A stretch of 64,000 nt of DNA from Neoceratodus forsteri (Eukaryota; Chordata; Ceratodontiformes; Ceratodontidae): assembly GCA_016271365.2 (NCBI GenBank), contig CM057458.1, positions 201,534,501-201,598,500 of the forward strand, read 5' to 3'. The notes under the pieces were generated by a model that searched no databases, was not told the DNA's origin, and saw only the letters and a program-made list of their open reading frames with translations. The position numbers and the translations under genes are program-made. This document shows, one piece after another, positions 22,096 to 34,010 of the stretch. How positions within the stretch are numbered: position 1 is the stretch's first letter; every line of letters starts with the position of its first letter.

Positions 22096-25063
22096 TTACA
22101 TGTTTTCTCACCACTTAATCATTGCCTTACTGCTCCTTGCTGTGGGGGACATACACCCAAACCCCAGCCCTGTGCCTTCAATTTCAATGTCTTACCCCAC
22201 TGTAAAGGCCACCACTGATAACTGTGTCAGCTCCCTCCACCAGGGGCTATGATTACTCCATCTAAACATTCGTAGCCTAGTCCCCAAGCTCGATCTTCTC
22301 CAGGTCCTAACCATGCAACATGCCCCCAACATTATTATCCTGTCAAAGACCTGGCTAAACCATAACCTTCTAGACCCAGCCATTGCCATCCCAGGTTTTA
22401 ATATCACTCAGCAAGACCGACCCACCCATGGAGGTGGAGTAGCTATCTATATTAGCTCAGACCTGCATTTTTCTGTCATGATCACTAAATCCGAGCCCAA
22501 AGCCTGTGAACTGCTCATGCTAAAACTGTCCCTGCCTTTCTCTCTCCCTATCTATGTGGCTGGTATCTACTGCTGCCTTGGCACCCCGGACGCAACAGTG
22601 ACCGACCTCCTAACCCGCCTTGCCTCCCTAGCTCTCTCGGGTGAACTCTATATCGGGGGACTTTAATCACAACTGGCCATCCCCGCTTTCAACAAAGCTC
22701 GCTCCGAGATAACAGCCCTCAATCTTACCCAAATCATCTCTGAAATGACACACTCAAACCCCAAGACTGGCAATCACTCCCTACTTGACTGGGCTGTCAC
22801 CTCTCACCCCCACCAGGCCATCAGCTCCGGCCTACTTCCAGACTCTATAAGTGATCATCATATCACCTACTTAGTCCGCAAAATCCATTGGACTAAATCC
22901 CCCCCCAAAATTCTACTATGAAGGTCATTCAAATCACTAAACCTCGCCCTCCTACTGGAAGACCTATCTCACTCAAACTGGGACTTTCTCCTTAGTAGTA
23001 ATAATATGGATGAAGCCCTTGCACATTTCCGAAATACCTTACTCAGCGTCTGGGACAAACATGCTCCCTGCGTCGCATTAGGGTCTAAGGGTCTTAGCTC
23101 CCCTGGATCTCCCCTGACCTAATTGCATGCCAAAATGCCAGGGACAAGGCATGGCGAATGTACAAATCTACGCTCCTCCCAGGTGACAACATCTCCTACC
23201 GCATGCTCTGAAACAAGTGCACCAAGGCCACCCATTTAGCCAAGGCCAATATTTTAACAACACCCTAAATGCCAACATCAGTAGGCTATCTAAATTCTGG
23301 AAAGTTATCAACTCCCTTTTCTCCCTTCCATCTACAAATCCCACCCCGTATCTACTCACACAAGGGACTCTCCTCACATATCCTCTCTCAGTCGCCTCTG
23401 AGTTCAGTTCCTACTTCACCATTTGTGTTACAACCCTCCTTGCCTCCCTTCCAATAATAACCTCACCCTCTCAACAACCTGAAACCCTTAAACCGCCCAG
23501 CCAGATCTTCTTCATCTTCAAATACATTGCTCCTGCAAAAACCTTAGATGCCCTACTCACCCTGAACCCTGAAAAGGGTAAATCACCTGATGGGCTAGAC
23601 ACCAAACTCCTCTTCCTATCATGCATCACCCCTTGCCACCCTTCTAAACCTTTCATTTGTCTCTGAATCAATCCTCAAGGAGTGGAAGCAAGCCACAGTT
23701 ATTCCACTATCAAAGGGCGGGGACCCCACCACCGTGGCAAATTTCTGACCCATCTCCCTGCTCCCCGCCCTCGAGAAGCTGCAGGAGCACCTCGTACTCT
23801 CACAACTCTCTCACTTCCTCTCTGAATCTAACTTCCTCACACCTTTCCAGTCTGGATTTAGAAAAAACACTCTACCTCCACCTCCCTACTAAGACTCACA
23901 GATTCCATTCTCTCAGGGATGGACAAAGGCCTAATTACATCAGCCATCTTCGTTGATTTAGTTAAAACTTTTGACACAGTATTCCACTCTCTATTACTAC
24001 CTTGCCTATCTGCTGCTGGGTTATCCACGTCAGCCACTAACTGGTTCAGAGCCTACCTGCAAGATAGAACCCAGTCTGTAAACTTAGCTGATTCCACCTC
24101 ACCCCCACTCCCTATCATCACTGGCATTCCTCAGTGCTCAGTTCTCAGCCCCTTTCTCTTTTCCATCCTGCTAAATGGCCTGCCAAAAACTTGCTCAACT
24201 ACCTCTATACATATGTATGCGGATGACACTGTCCTCTTTACCTCCAGTCAGACCCAAGAGGAAGTCACTTCCACTCTCCAGGCTGAATTCAACAAGGTAC
24301 AGTTCTGGTTTAACTCCCACCAACTCTCCTTCAATGCCAAGAAGACAGTCTCCATGACTTTCGGCTATAGGCAGAGACTATCCAGACTCACCTCAAAGCC
24401 AATTTTCCACACCCTTGATGGAACAATCCTTGAGGACGTGCCCTCCTTTAGGTACCTAGGAGTCTGGCTTGACCATCACCTGTCATTCTCCGCCCATGTG
24501 GACGCTATCCAGAAAAAATTACGCCCTAAGCTTGGCGTGCTCTATAGAAATTGCAGTTGTCTCCCACTACCGGTGAGACGCGAAATTGTTCAGAAAATGA
24601 TACTACCTTCCTTTGACTACTGCAACATAGTCTACAGCTCGGCCGCAAAGTCCATCCTATCCAGACTGCACCCCCTTTTCAATGCTTTCTGACATTTTGC
24701 TCTTGATGCCCCCCTTGTACGCACCACTGTGAGCTTTACCACTCACTGGCCCTCCCATCCCTGAGCAACCAGCAGCTACTTCACAGTGTTAAATTTGTTT
24801 CCAACTACTGGCTTGGTTCCCTTCCTCCCTACCTCGCCTCCTCACTTTCATCCCCATCAACCTCCTTGTATGTCCTTAGGTCTACTGACTCCTGGGTATT
24901 GGTAATACCTCACTGGCAGACCTCTGCAGACCAATCGGCCTTCTCCTACTATCTCCCTAAGATGTGGAACGACCTGCTGGCCCAAATCCGCCACTCCTCC
25001 TCTAGGCATTCTCTATCCTCTGCCCTCATTAACTACTATGCTACAAACTGTTTGTGCCCCTGA
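22096..25063 (+). pseudogene. L2-like LINE ORF2 (endonuclease and reverse transcriptase), broken
   Basis: ORF2 starts near MFSHHLI at 22099, with a hydrophobic stretch and a 2A-like GDIHPNPSP at 22145-22171. The AP-type endonuclease follows: LNIRSLVPKLDLL (about 22260), LSKTWL, where the family normally has a catalytic Glu (SETWL), so this site is lost; GDFNHNW (about 22660) in a shifted frame; and SDHH (about 22853). RT blocks follow: FQSGFRK, FVDLVKTFDTVFHSLL (23950), IPQCSVLSPFLFSILLN, the intact catalytic MYADDTVLF (about 24213), FRYLGVWLDHHLSF, and a C-terminal domain to a stop at about 25062. There are several stops and frameshifts. It resembles L2/Rex1-like jockey-superfamily elements; the exact clade is not settled. 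Confidence 0.82.
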
Positions 25064-27293
25064 CCCCCATCCTGATATCTACCCACCTTGTAATCTCCCC
25101 CATCTTCATATGCAGCCTGACCAGCAGCTCTAGCAATCTACCTCTCATGCTGGCATGGAATTTCTACCAACCCTTGCACTTGCCCATTACTGCACTTCTG
25201 CTCAGCTCACAGTCAGTCGATCTCCCATAGTCTATGGTTAGCGTAACGTAATCCCAATCCAAACCCATATACCCCGTTATCAATCACTCCCCTAGCAACA
25301 AGTACTAGCTGCCAGCTCTGCGTAATTCAGAATTCATTTCAGTGTAAGTTATGTAAGCACACATGTAAGTACATAATTACGTCTGTAAACTGCACGATAT
25401 GTCTCTCTTTCCCTTTATGTATCTGACAGTCTGTAATCCAGCATGTAAGCAATGTATGCAATCTCACCCTTAATCCAAGACCCCAATGAGTAATTCAATG
25501 TAATGTATCATGTACTCTCAATGTTATGTATCATGGACTCCAATGTGTAATTCTATGCAATGTATCATGTACTCTCCTCTGTATCCCCCCCCCCAGATCA
25601 CACCATGAGACCAGCATCTTGTTGCTCAGTGTGCCCATCCTGGTGAAACATTTCAATAAAAAAATAAATTATGGATGAATAAGAAGCATTTTAGGTCTCA
25701 GTCACATCCTTAGTTCCATGTTTGTCTTAGAATATTAAAATTCACAGGGCAAATATGTATTTTTATGTCAAGAATCATCTTGCCCCTCACTCATTTATGT
25801 AAGGATCATTTGATTGGTAAATTACCATTCACACTCCTTTACAGTTTGAACTTTACTTTTCAAACGAAAAAGATAGTGAACAGTAAAGGTCAATAACAGA
25901 TCCAATTTTAAAGCAGCAGTTCAACAAAGAGGGTCCTTTTTTCCCTTTTTAGATGGATCACCCTCCTCCCTTTTAACCTTAACCATCTGAGTATCTGAGC
26001 CTGTTTACACTATGACCTGATGGCCTTTAATAATTTTTACACCAAAAAATATGTCAGAGGACTGTACATTCTGCCCCTGTTTCCCTTTAACTTAGTGAAG
26101 CCTGTTTCTCCTTGGCTTCAAATGGGAGTGCTGACAAAGGGGAAAATATCAAGGCAGGATTTATTGTGCACATCCTTATTTATGTAAAAATATTTATATG
26201 TTGTTCACTTCACCTCTCTTTAAATTCAAGTCAATCAAAAAGAAAATACTCAGTCAGAATTTGAAAGTGAAGAGGCATGGTGCTGACTGCTTTAAAATCA
26301 GAGACAGGATCTTCACCCTGGGATCTGTTCAGATGAATGAAGGTGTGTGGGCATGTGTGGGGGCGATGCAATAGTAGTGAGTGCTGAGTGAAGGGTTGGG
26401 GTGGGGGGATCAGATCGGAGCGGGAACATTTCCTTTTTTACAGGCATAACACTCAGGTTCCCCTGGGGTTAATAGAAACCCTTTAGTATAGTTTAGGTAG
26501 GATGGGCAGCACAGGGTGAAAATCCCTGTAGTGTATTGTTAAGCCTTCTTTGCCCAGTCTCTTATGAGCCAGGGAATGCTATTTAGAATTTAAAACTTGT
26601 TGCAGTATAACCCCATGGCTCTAAGAGCTGCACTTTGACTCAGCAGTCAGAGACAGAGAGAGAGAGAGTTTGAAGTTTGTGCAGAGCAGTTGGTGTCCTG
26701 CCTGTGAGCAGCCCAACTTCCAGAGGGAGAGCCCCTCTTGTTTTTACTCACCCTAATGTGTTAGTAAGCTGTCTGTGCATCAGGTCATAGTGGTGACCAT
26801 CTATTGCAGAACCCTGAGGGGGTGAATTTTTTCACGGATGTGTGATCATCTAGATTGATATCAGTGAGTAGCTGTTGGGGCAATACCCACACTGTGTCTC
26901 TTCTCCTAAGAAATGCCTAGAAAAAGTTTATGTGTTTTGACATCAAAGCTCTAGCCTGGTAAAAGTTAATTATCTGAGATTTCTGTCACTTGCAAGTACA
27001 GTACTTCAGAAAGCCCTACAGCCTGGGACATCATGTGTGTTATTTAAGTGACTTTTTCTAGTGTTTTTTGTTATAAAAAAAATTGTTATTTTCAATTTAG
27101 AAAAAACAAACATGCACCATTGGGACCAAGGTCCCCAGCAGAAGATAAATGTACAAGTACGAGGCTTGCAGGGGAAGGAAAGTAAAGGAGAGGTGGGGAG
27201 GGGAGGGGAGGGAGAGGAGGACCCAGGGATAAGGAAACATAAAACAAACATCATTTTGCACTTGGTTACAGTGTGCAAGGAATGATCAATGTA

Positions 27294-29403
27294 CAGTATA
27301 TTCTCGATTTTACGAACTCATTCGGGGACGCCAAAACTATTCAGATAATCAAATGTTCAGATAATCAGGCGTTCCATTGGAACCAATGTTACCCAATGCT
27401 AACTGTGCCTGTGACATTAACAGACCATGATACTGCTTTCAGTGCTTGGAAAATATCTTTATTTAACTTAAGTGAACTACAATGTGCTTAAATAAAAGCA
27501 AAAGAAGGGCAAATGCAGCTGGATTTCATTCACTTTGTTTAAAAAAAAATCGGTGATACTTAGCTGCCGCTTTGACTCATTAATTTTTTTAACCGCTTTT
27601 AATTGCATCTTGTTTCAGTAAAAGCATGTTAAGGTAGTCTGTATCAGGTTGGCTTTCTAGCCAGGAAATGCATGTTTCGAAGCCAGCCACCGCTTCTACT
27701 GCTGTCGGGACCTTCACCTCCTTGTTATCATTGTCCTCATTGTCACACTTGAGTTTGAGTTCAGAGGTTGACTCCTCCTGAAGGAACATGTTGCTCATTG
27801 CTATGGTGACGATGTCTTCATTTGTGAGGTCACCATAACCATCATCCCCTTCATCGAATGCCATCCATTCCTCAGTCCTGATTTGTGGTATATCAATTGA
27901 TTCAACCAGTCCCTGTATGATTAGGTTGACTTCTTCCTGTTGTGCGATTGGTGTGTCATCGTTTGCCATCAGTGATGTTGGGGTTTTTGGACAGCTGATT
28001 TATTCCAGCATCGCTGTATGGTATCCGATTACACCTCTGACCAAGCCTCTCCAATGATGTAGCAGGCATCCTTGATAGTGATTTTGTTTTATTAAGTCCT
28101 GCAAAGGAAGTTCTGAGCTTTCCTTTGCCAGAACAGAAGACAGCAGCTTACTGCGGTAGATCTGCTTGACAGTTGCCAGAATGCCCTGGTCCATAGGCTG
28201 CAATTTAGCCATTGTGTTTGAGGTAGAAAAATGCACCTTATGGCCCCATCTCTCATTTTCAAAATGTCATTGTCAGAGTGTGCACCAGCATTGTCCAGAA
28301 GCAGAATGGCTCATGGCAGCAATTTTTGTGACCTGAGGAGGGCACGCATACTAGGGACAAAGTCCTGGAAAAAAACATTTTTGATAATGGTTGATGACAT
28401 CCAGGCACTTCTTTGGGCAGTGTACATCACTGGTAGCTGTTGCATATTGATGTGCTTAAAACATCTTGGTTTAGGTGACTTACCGATGACTAGTTGCTTC
28501 AGCTTGTTGCTGCCACTTGCATTTGTGCAGCCAAGCAAAGTTATGTGATCCTTATTTTTTTCAAACCCAGGCGCGAATTTCTCAGTGCTGCCAGCAAGGG
28601 TTTTATCTGGCAACAATTTCCAAAAAAGGCCTGTCTCATCAACGTTGTACACTTGAGGTGCTGACAACTCCTCTAGTGCCATGATCTCTGTTAGTTTTCC
28701 ATGGAATGGAGCAATGGACTTGTTTGCTGATGAGAGAATCTCTCCAGTGACAGCAAGCTGTCTTATTCCATGCCTTTGCCTGAAGCGTGTCAACCATCCA
28801 TCACTGGCTGTGAACACGTCATCTTCCCCATTTAGGTTTCTATGAAACTGAAGGGCTTTCTCCTTCTATATGGGGCCTGAAATAGGTGTGCCTCTCACCC
28901 TGTTCTGCACAAACCAGAGGTACGGAGCTTTATCCAGTTGTTCATCTCGGCAGCCCTTCAACGTCTTTCACTGCTGAAGTGTGTCACTGCAATCCAGTGT
29001 CGAGGCAAAGTCACAAATTTTTTGCTTCGGTTTTTTATATGGCAGACAGTGGAGTTACCAATTCCAAATTTGAGGGGCAACATCCACTGCTCGATCACTG
29101 CGTTTTAGGGTGTCCAGGATCTCTAGCTTCTGATCAATGTCAATTGCAGTACTCTTCCATTTTGCCATAGTTACAGACTCTACTGAATTACAGTATTGTA
29201 TGTACAGTACTGCACTGAGCTTTACTTAAATTGCTTCTTATAACCTCATTTAGCAGCACAGCACAAGCATAAACCGGACAGTCATACAAAAATAAGCAGT
29301 TTAGCAATTAGCAAAAAAACAGTTCTCAATTGGGGAACATGAAACGAATTCGGATTAACCGGCAGTTCGGTTAATCGGTGTTAGTAAAATCGAGAGTATA
29401 CTG
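27294..29403 (-). mobile_element. Tigger/pogo-type DNA transposon
   Basis: The element lies in the 3' UTR of the L1. The ends are CAGTATATTCTCGATTTTAC at 27294 and its near-perfect complement ending at 29403, with TA on both sides (27292-27293 and 29404-29405). TA duplication, CAGTA...TACTG ends and a DDE_1 transposase define the Tigger branch of pogo. Length is 2110 bp, which is close to full length. Confidence 0.92.
27589..29167 (-). pseudogene. Tigger transposase, broken
   Basis: The product binds the ends and moves the element by cut and paste. The N-terminal helix-turn-helix region (29167-28820) is in fragments: MAKWKST at the start, FGIGNSTV, ALQFHRNLNGED. The CENP-B-type DNA-binding part ends with WLTRFRQRHGIRQ (about 28790). 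The catalytic domain shows VDETGLFWK (first Asp, about 28640), ILLLDNAGAHSDND (second Asp, about 28300) and QPMDQGIL (third Asp, about 28190). All three catalytic positions are readable, but frameshifts at about 28310 and 28230 and others break the frame. The acidic C-terminal tail (27969-27589) is typical of the family. Confidence 0.88.
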
Positions 29404-32400
29404 TATAACGATTGTAACACACTCTACTGTAGGAAAGGTACGTCTAAAGTTGAGAATTTCTCTATTACTTGTGGTGAAGAGGAGTAAGAAGGTAAGGGGA
29501 TAGAAAGGTAGAAGGATAGAAGGGGAGGGAGTAAGGGGAAGGAGAAATCCAATAGGGGACATATACCTTAAGCAATTGAAGTCATATAGTACAGTATTAT
29601 ATACTAGTTATTATTACTACTCACCCGAGGAGGCTCTCTTCATTGTATATATGCATTGCTGGACATAGGCACACAGATCATATGGCAAGTATTAGGTCTC
29701 TTCAAGGCAATCGGATAGATATCAGATAGTATGAATAAGTACTGCAAAACCATTTATTCAGTCTAGGAGAAAACAAAGATATACCCAAAGAATCTGTTCT
29801 TAAGCCTATGCTAAGTTGAGCAGTGTAGCTGAGTCAGCAACCAGATATGTGGAGGAAAGGCATAGTACTGTATGGTGGAAAGAGAGCATTATTACCTTAT
29901 TTATAGGGTTAGAAAGCAGGGGTAGCAAGGTCTTTAGAAGTCCAACTCTTGTCTTACTTCCTTGCTTCCCTTATTCAGGGTCTGTCAGGGTGGGTTGGTA
30001 AGACCTGTATTCACTGTCAGAGTCCCTATTATTGATAACCAGACTGCTTTCTGCAGGAGCAATGGGTATTCAGCCTATTCCCTCCTGAGGGTTGACATAT
30101 TCCAAGTTAGGGGCCCAGCAGATTTGTAATTTGAAGATGAGAGATCCTATCCAGTTTGGCAAGGGCAGAGAGAGATGCCAGGACCTCTTCCAGTGTGGGA
30201 GTCAGTGAGGATCTCCATTTTCAGAGCAAGGCTCTCTTGATCTGGAGAGCCAGAAGGGCAAGCCATCTGTAGTAAAGGGAGATCAGTCTTGGGAGATTGA
30301 ACTGAATTTCCAGAAGAAAGAAGAGAGGATTGTGGGGTATAGGCTTATGGAGCACCTTAGATGCTAAGGCATCTACTCCCCACCATAGAGGCTGTATCTG
30401 CGGGCAGGAGCAGAGTATGTATAGTAAATTCCCACCTTCATTTTTGCATCTCCAACAGTTATTGGAGTCGAAGAGCTTGGCTTTAGTGAGGACAACAGGG
30501 GTATTATACCATGATGGGATATTTTGTTTTGTATCAGGTGAGATCTGGTGTCCCGAAACCAGATATGTGTATCTTTCCAGGCCTGGTCCCATAGGGTGGT
30601 GGGAATGTTATGGTGGAGCATTTTTTCCCATTTGGTCTTTGCACCCTCAGATTGGCATGGGAAGGTGTCCCTTAGTTTGGCATAGATTCGCCCTGCGAGA
30701 CCCTTGGGGTGTTGAAACCATGTCTGAAGGTCTGACGGGGTGAGATGGGAAGTGGGACGACCCAGAAGAGGGTGGAGTGCTGCTCTGATTTGTAGTTACC
30801 TCCAGAATTCCTTCTGGGGGAGGTCCCATTTCTGCTGGAGAGATTGAAACATGTGAAGAACATTAAGGCTCTGGTCCATGAGATCTCCCAGTTTGTAAAT
30901 ACCCGGGTCTTGCCAATGCTTCCAGACTACCCATTCATCTCCTATGGTGATGGAGAGGTTTTGACAAAGAGGGATATAGGAAAGGGGGAGGTGGTCCATT
31001 TTCAGTCTTACGTGTGTGGAAAACCAGCTGGACCACCGTTGGAGAGGTTTGGGTCCTGTGTTCACTATTTTCCCTATTATTAGGTTGGAGTCTGGTTTCT
31101 TTCCGAGAAAGGAGGAATAAAGGGTATATTGTCCCAGTGATGTCTAGCTTGAGCTGGACCCATTGTGGAGATGACAGGGTGGGGAGGTGCATCCTCTTTA
31201 CCATTTGGGCCAGAAGGAAAGCTCTCCTGTATCCCTCCATCCAAGGAAGTTTCCAGCCCCCCTGAGATCACTGTGCTTGAAGTTTAGAGTGACTAAATCT
31301 TGGTTTGGAACCTTCCCATAGGAAGTCTCCAATTAATTTGTCTATGGCCACATGCCATGTTTTAGGGAGTGGGATGGGGATATGTGTCAGGATATAGAAA
31401 AGTTTAGTGGCTATCACTATTTTAATAGCTTCAGTCTTTCCTGACAGGGTGAGTTTGGGCATTTTCCATCGATCAAACTCTGTCTTTATGGAAGAAAGCA
31501 GGGGATGTATGTTGGCTTGCCAGATTGTCTCTAGGGCAGGGGTGAGGATAATCCCCAGGTAAGTAATCCCTTTGGGAGCCAACAGAAGACCAGCTGTGAC
31601 ATCCATCTGTTGAGTACAGTGTCCATTCAGAGGGAACATTTCAGTTTTGGTTTGGTTTAATTTCAGACCTGAGTAGTCAGTAAAGGAGTCAAGAAGTTGT
31701 AACATGGGGGACTGATAGTTGAGCATCTGCCAGAGGGAGGAGAAAGTTATCTGCATACATGAGGGTGGTATATTCTGTACTCGCCTCTTTGATGCCGATG
31801 ATGTCTGGGTGTAATCTTATAGCTTTCGCAAGTGGTTCAATGGCAACAACAAAGAGGAGATGGGAGAGAGGGCAGCCCTGTTGGGTCCCATGTTCTAGTG
31901 GAAACTGGGGGTAGAGTATGGAGTTTGTAGTGACTCAAGTTGTGGGTAGTGTGTAGATGGCCTGTACTTTAGATTGATATCTCTCGCCTATTGCTAGTTG
32001 TGCCAGGACTAGGTACAGGTAATCACATTCGATGGAATCAAATGCTTTCTCAAAGTCGACTGCAATAGCAGCACCTGGGGTTGGCAAAGGGTGAGAGATA
32101 TGCAGGAGATTCAGCAGGACTCTGAGGTGGTCATTGCTATGCTGACCGGGGAAAAAGCCCACCTGAGAGGGGTGTATGAGGTGTGGTAGTAGGGGACTTA
32201 GCCTGGAGGCAAGAATTTTGGCGTATGCCTTGCTATCTAAATTTATTAATGAAATCGGACAGTAGCTGCCAGGGTTTGTGGGATCATTACCCTTTTTTGG
32301 GATGACTACAATGTTGGCCTCTCTAGGGATGGTGGAAGGGTACCTTTAAGTTCTACTTCTTGGAACATCTCAGTAAGGAGAGGGGTGATAATTGGGGCTA

Positions 32401-33228
32401 GAGCCTGGTAGAAGTCTGCAGTGTAGCCTTCACTACCAGGGGATTTTCCTGGCCAGAGACTTTGAATGGCGGAGCTCATTTCCTTTGGGGAGATGGGAAG
32501 TTCAAGTGTTTAGGATTAGTGTGCAGTGAGTTTGGGCAGTTGGAGGCCATCAAGAAAGGGTTGAGTGTTGTTGTTTGGGCCCATGTGTGTAGAGGAGTAG
32601 AGTTTCCTGTAGAGGGATGCCATGATGTTATTTATCTCCTGCAGGGCAGTGGCAGTCACGCCATGGGTATCTTTCAGGCCTGGCATGCATCTACTGACTT
32701 GCTGTCTCTGACGTCGGTAAGCACGTACCTTACCTCCACTGTTTCTTCCTTCCCAAAAGGTATGTCAGAGTCATAGGATGGCTACTTCATCCTTTCTGTT
32801 TAGAAGCTGGTTGATCTCAAATCTAAGGCTTAGGATAATCCTACCTGTGGGGGAGTTGGGGAAGGGAGAGGGCATAGCCTTAAATACAGCTTCCGCTGCA
32901 GCTAGTTGTTGCTCAAGTGCTGCAAGGTGTTGCTCTCGCTCTCTGCGCTTAGCTGCAGCAAATCCCATAATGTTGTCTCTCATGGTAAGTTTAAATGCCT
33001 CCCAGGTGTTACTTGCTGAGGTATCTGAGGCGGGGTTGTCTGATAAAAATAGAGAGGCCTGATTTTTCGCCCAAGGGAAGAAATCAGGGTCTCTCATGAG
33101 AAGAGGGTCTAGTCTCCAATGATGGGATGGGAGGGCTGAGGAGCCCCATTGAATGAGAAGTTGAACATGGGCATGGTCAGAGATAACCCTGAGTAAGACT
33201 GTGGTATCAGTAGCTTTTTTCAGTAAAG

Positions 33229-33257
33229 TCAATCAATCAATCAATCAATCAATCAAG
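33229..33257 (-). repeat. (TTGA)n tail of the L2-like LINE
   Basis: About seven TCAA units on the plus strand form the 3' tail. Tandem short-unit tails like this are usual for L2/CR1-type LINEs, in contrast to the A-tail of L1. Confidence 0.85.
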
Positions 33258-33723
33258 TCTTTATTTAACCAGGCGTTCATCGTTGAGCAGAAGCTCATTT
33301 GCAAGATGGACCTGGGTGGAGCATGAACAATTGTATATACAGGTCAACACAGGTATTTACAAGACAATACAGATAATACTCTTTACAGAGAGGAAGAAAA
33401 ATAAGTTCATATGTACATAGAATTATACAGATATTGTACAGATTACACGGTATTTACATACATAGAAGTGTCTATAGGAAGATAAAGCAGGTTATCTAAG
33501 GTTGCAGGAGGAAGTAATAGAAGAAAAAAAATAAAAATATACACCAGGTAGAGGTGAAGGTAGGGGGAAGGGAGGGAGGTAGGGGGAGAAAGGCTAGGAG
33601 GGCACGGTGAGCAGAAAGGAGTTGGTAAAATGGGATGTAGAGAAGGTAGATGGAGAAAAGGAGGATGTGTGAGCCCCGGGATTGAATGCTATAAAGTACG
33701 GGGCATGGTAGGATGTCACAACC

Positions 33724-33900
33724 CAGGGTACATAGATACATAGACAGTGTCGGCAGATAAGGGCCTATGGCCCACCTAGTCTGCCCATTTGAGCTTGTAA
33801 GTTCAGTTTGTTTTCCTAGAAGTCTATTTCCCCTAACCCCTGAATACCCCTGAAACCCCTACCCCTGGGTAGTGAGCTCCTATCCGAGGTTGGGAAAGGA
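33724..33900 (-). repeat. CR1-type 3'-end fragment
   Basis: On the plus strand, ATAGATACATAGACAGTG is followed by GGCAGATAAGGGCC and CCACCTAGTCTGCCCATTTG. The same phrase marks CR1 3' ends at 49967, 53806 and 60447, read on the minus strand. Confidence 0.6.
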
Positions 33901-34010
33901 AGAATAAGGGGATGGACGGGCCTAGTGTTGATAAGACAGGGGGATAAGAGAGAGAGAGAACAATTAGGTTGGTGAGGAGCAAGCTGGGGGGTCAGTACTA
34001 AAAATTGGGT

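Larger units (their letters stand above)
21127..25690 (+). mobile_element. L2-like LINE, near full length
   Basis: A 4.56 kb insert sits between AAATACTGCTTGG and TTTTAGGTCTCAGTC, which are almost adjacent in tandem copy 1 (about 12480). It has a GC-rich 5' UTR of tandem monomers, an ORF1-like region, an ORF2 with endonuclease and RT, and a 3' end in AATAAAAAAATAAATTA. About 20 bp of target are altered at the junction, so the duplication is not clear. Confidence 0.85.

Noticed and set aside
33229..33257. CRISPR-like or regulatory short repeat
   Set aside because: It is a perfect 4 bp microsatellite at the end of a LINE, which explains it fully.
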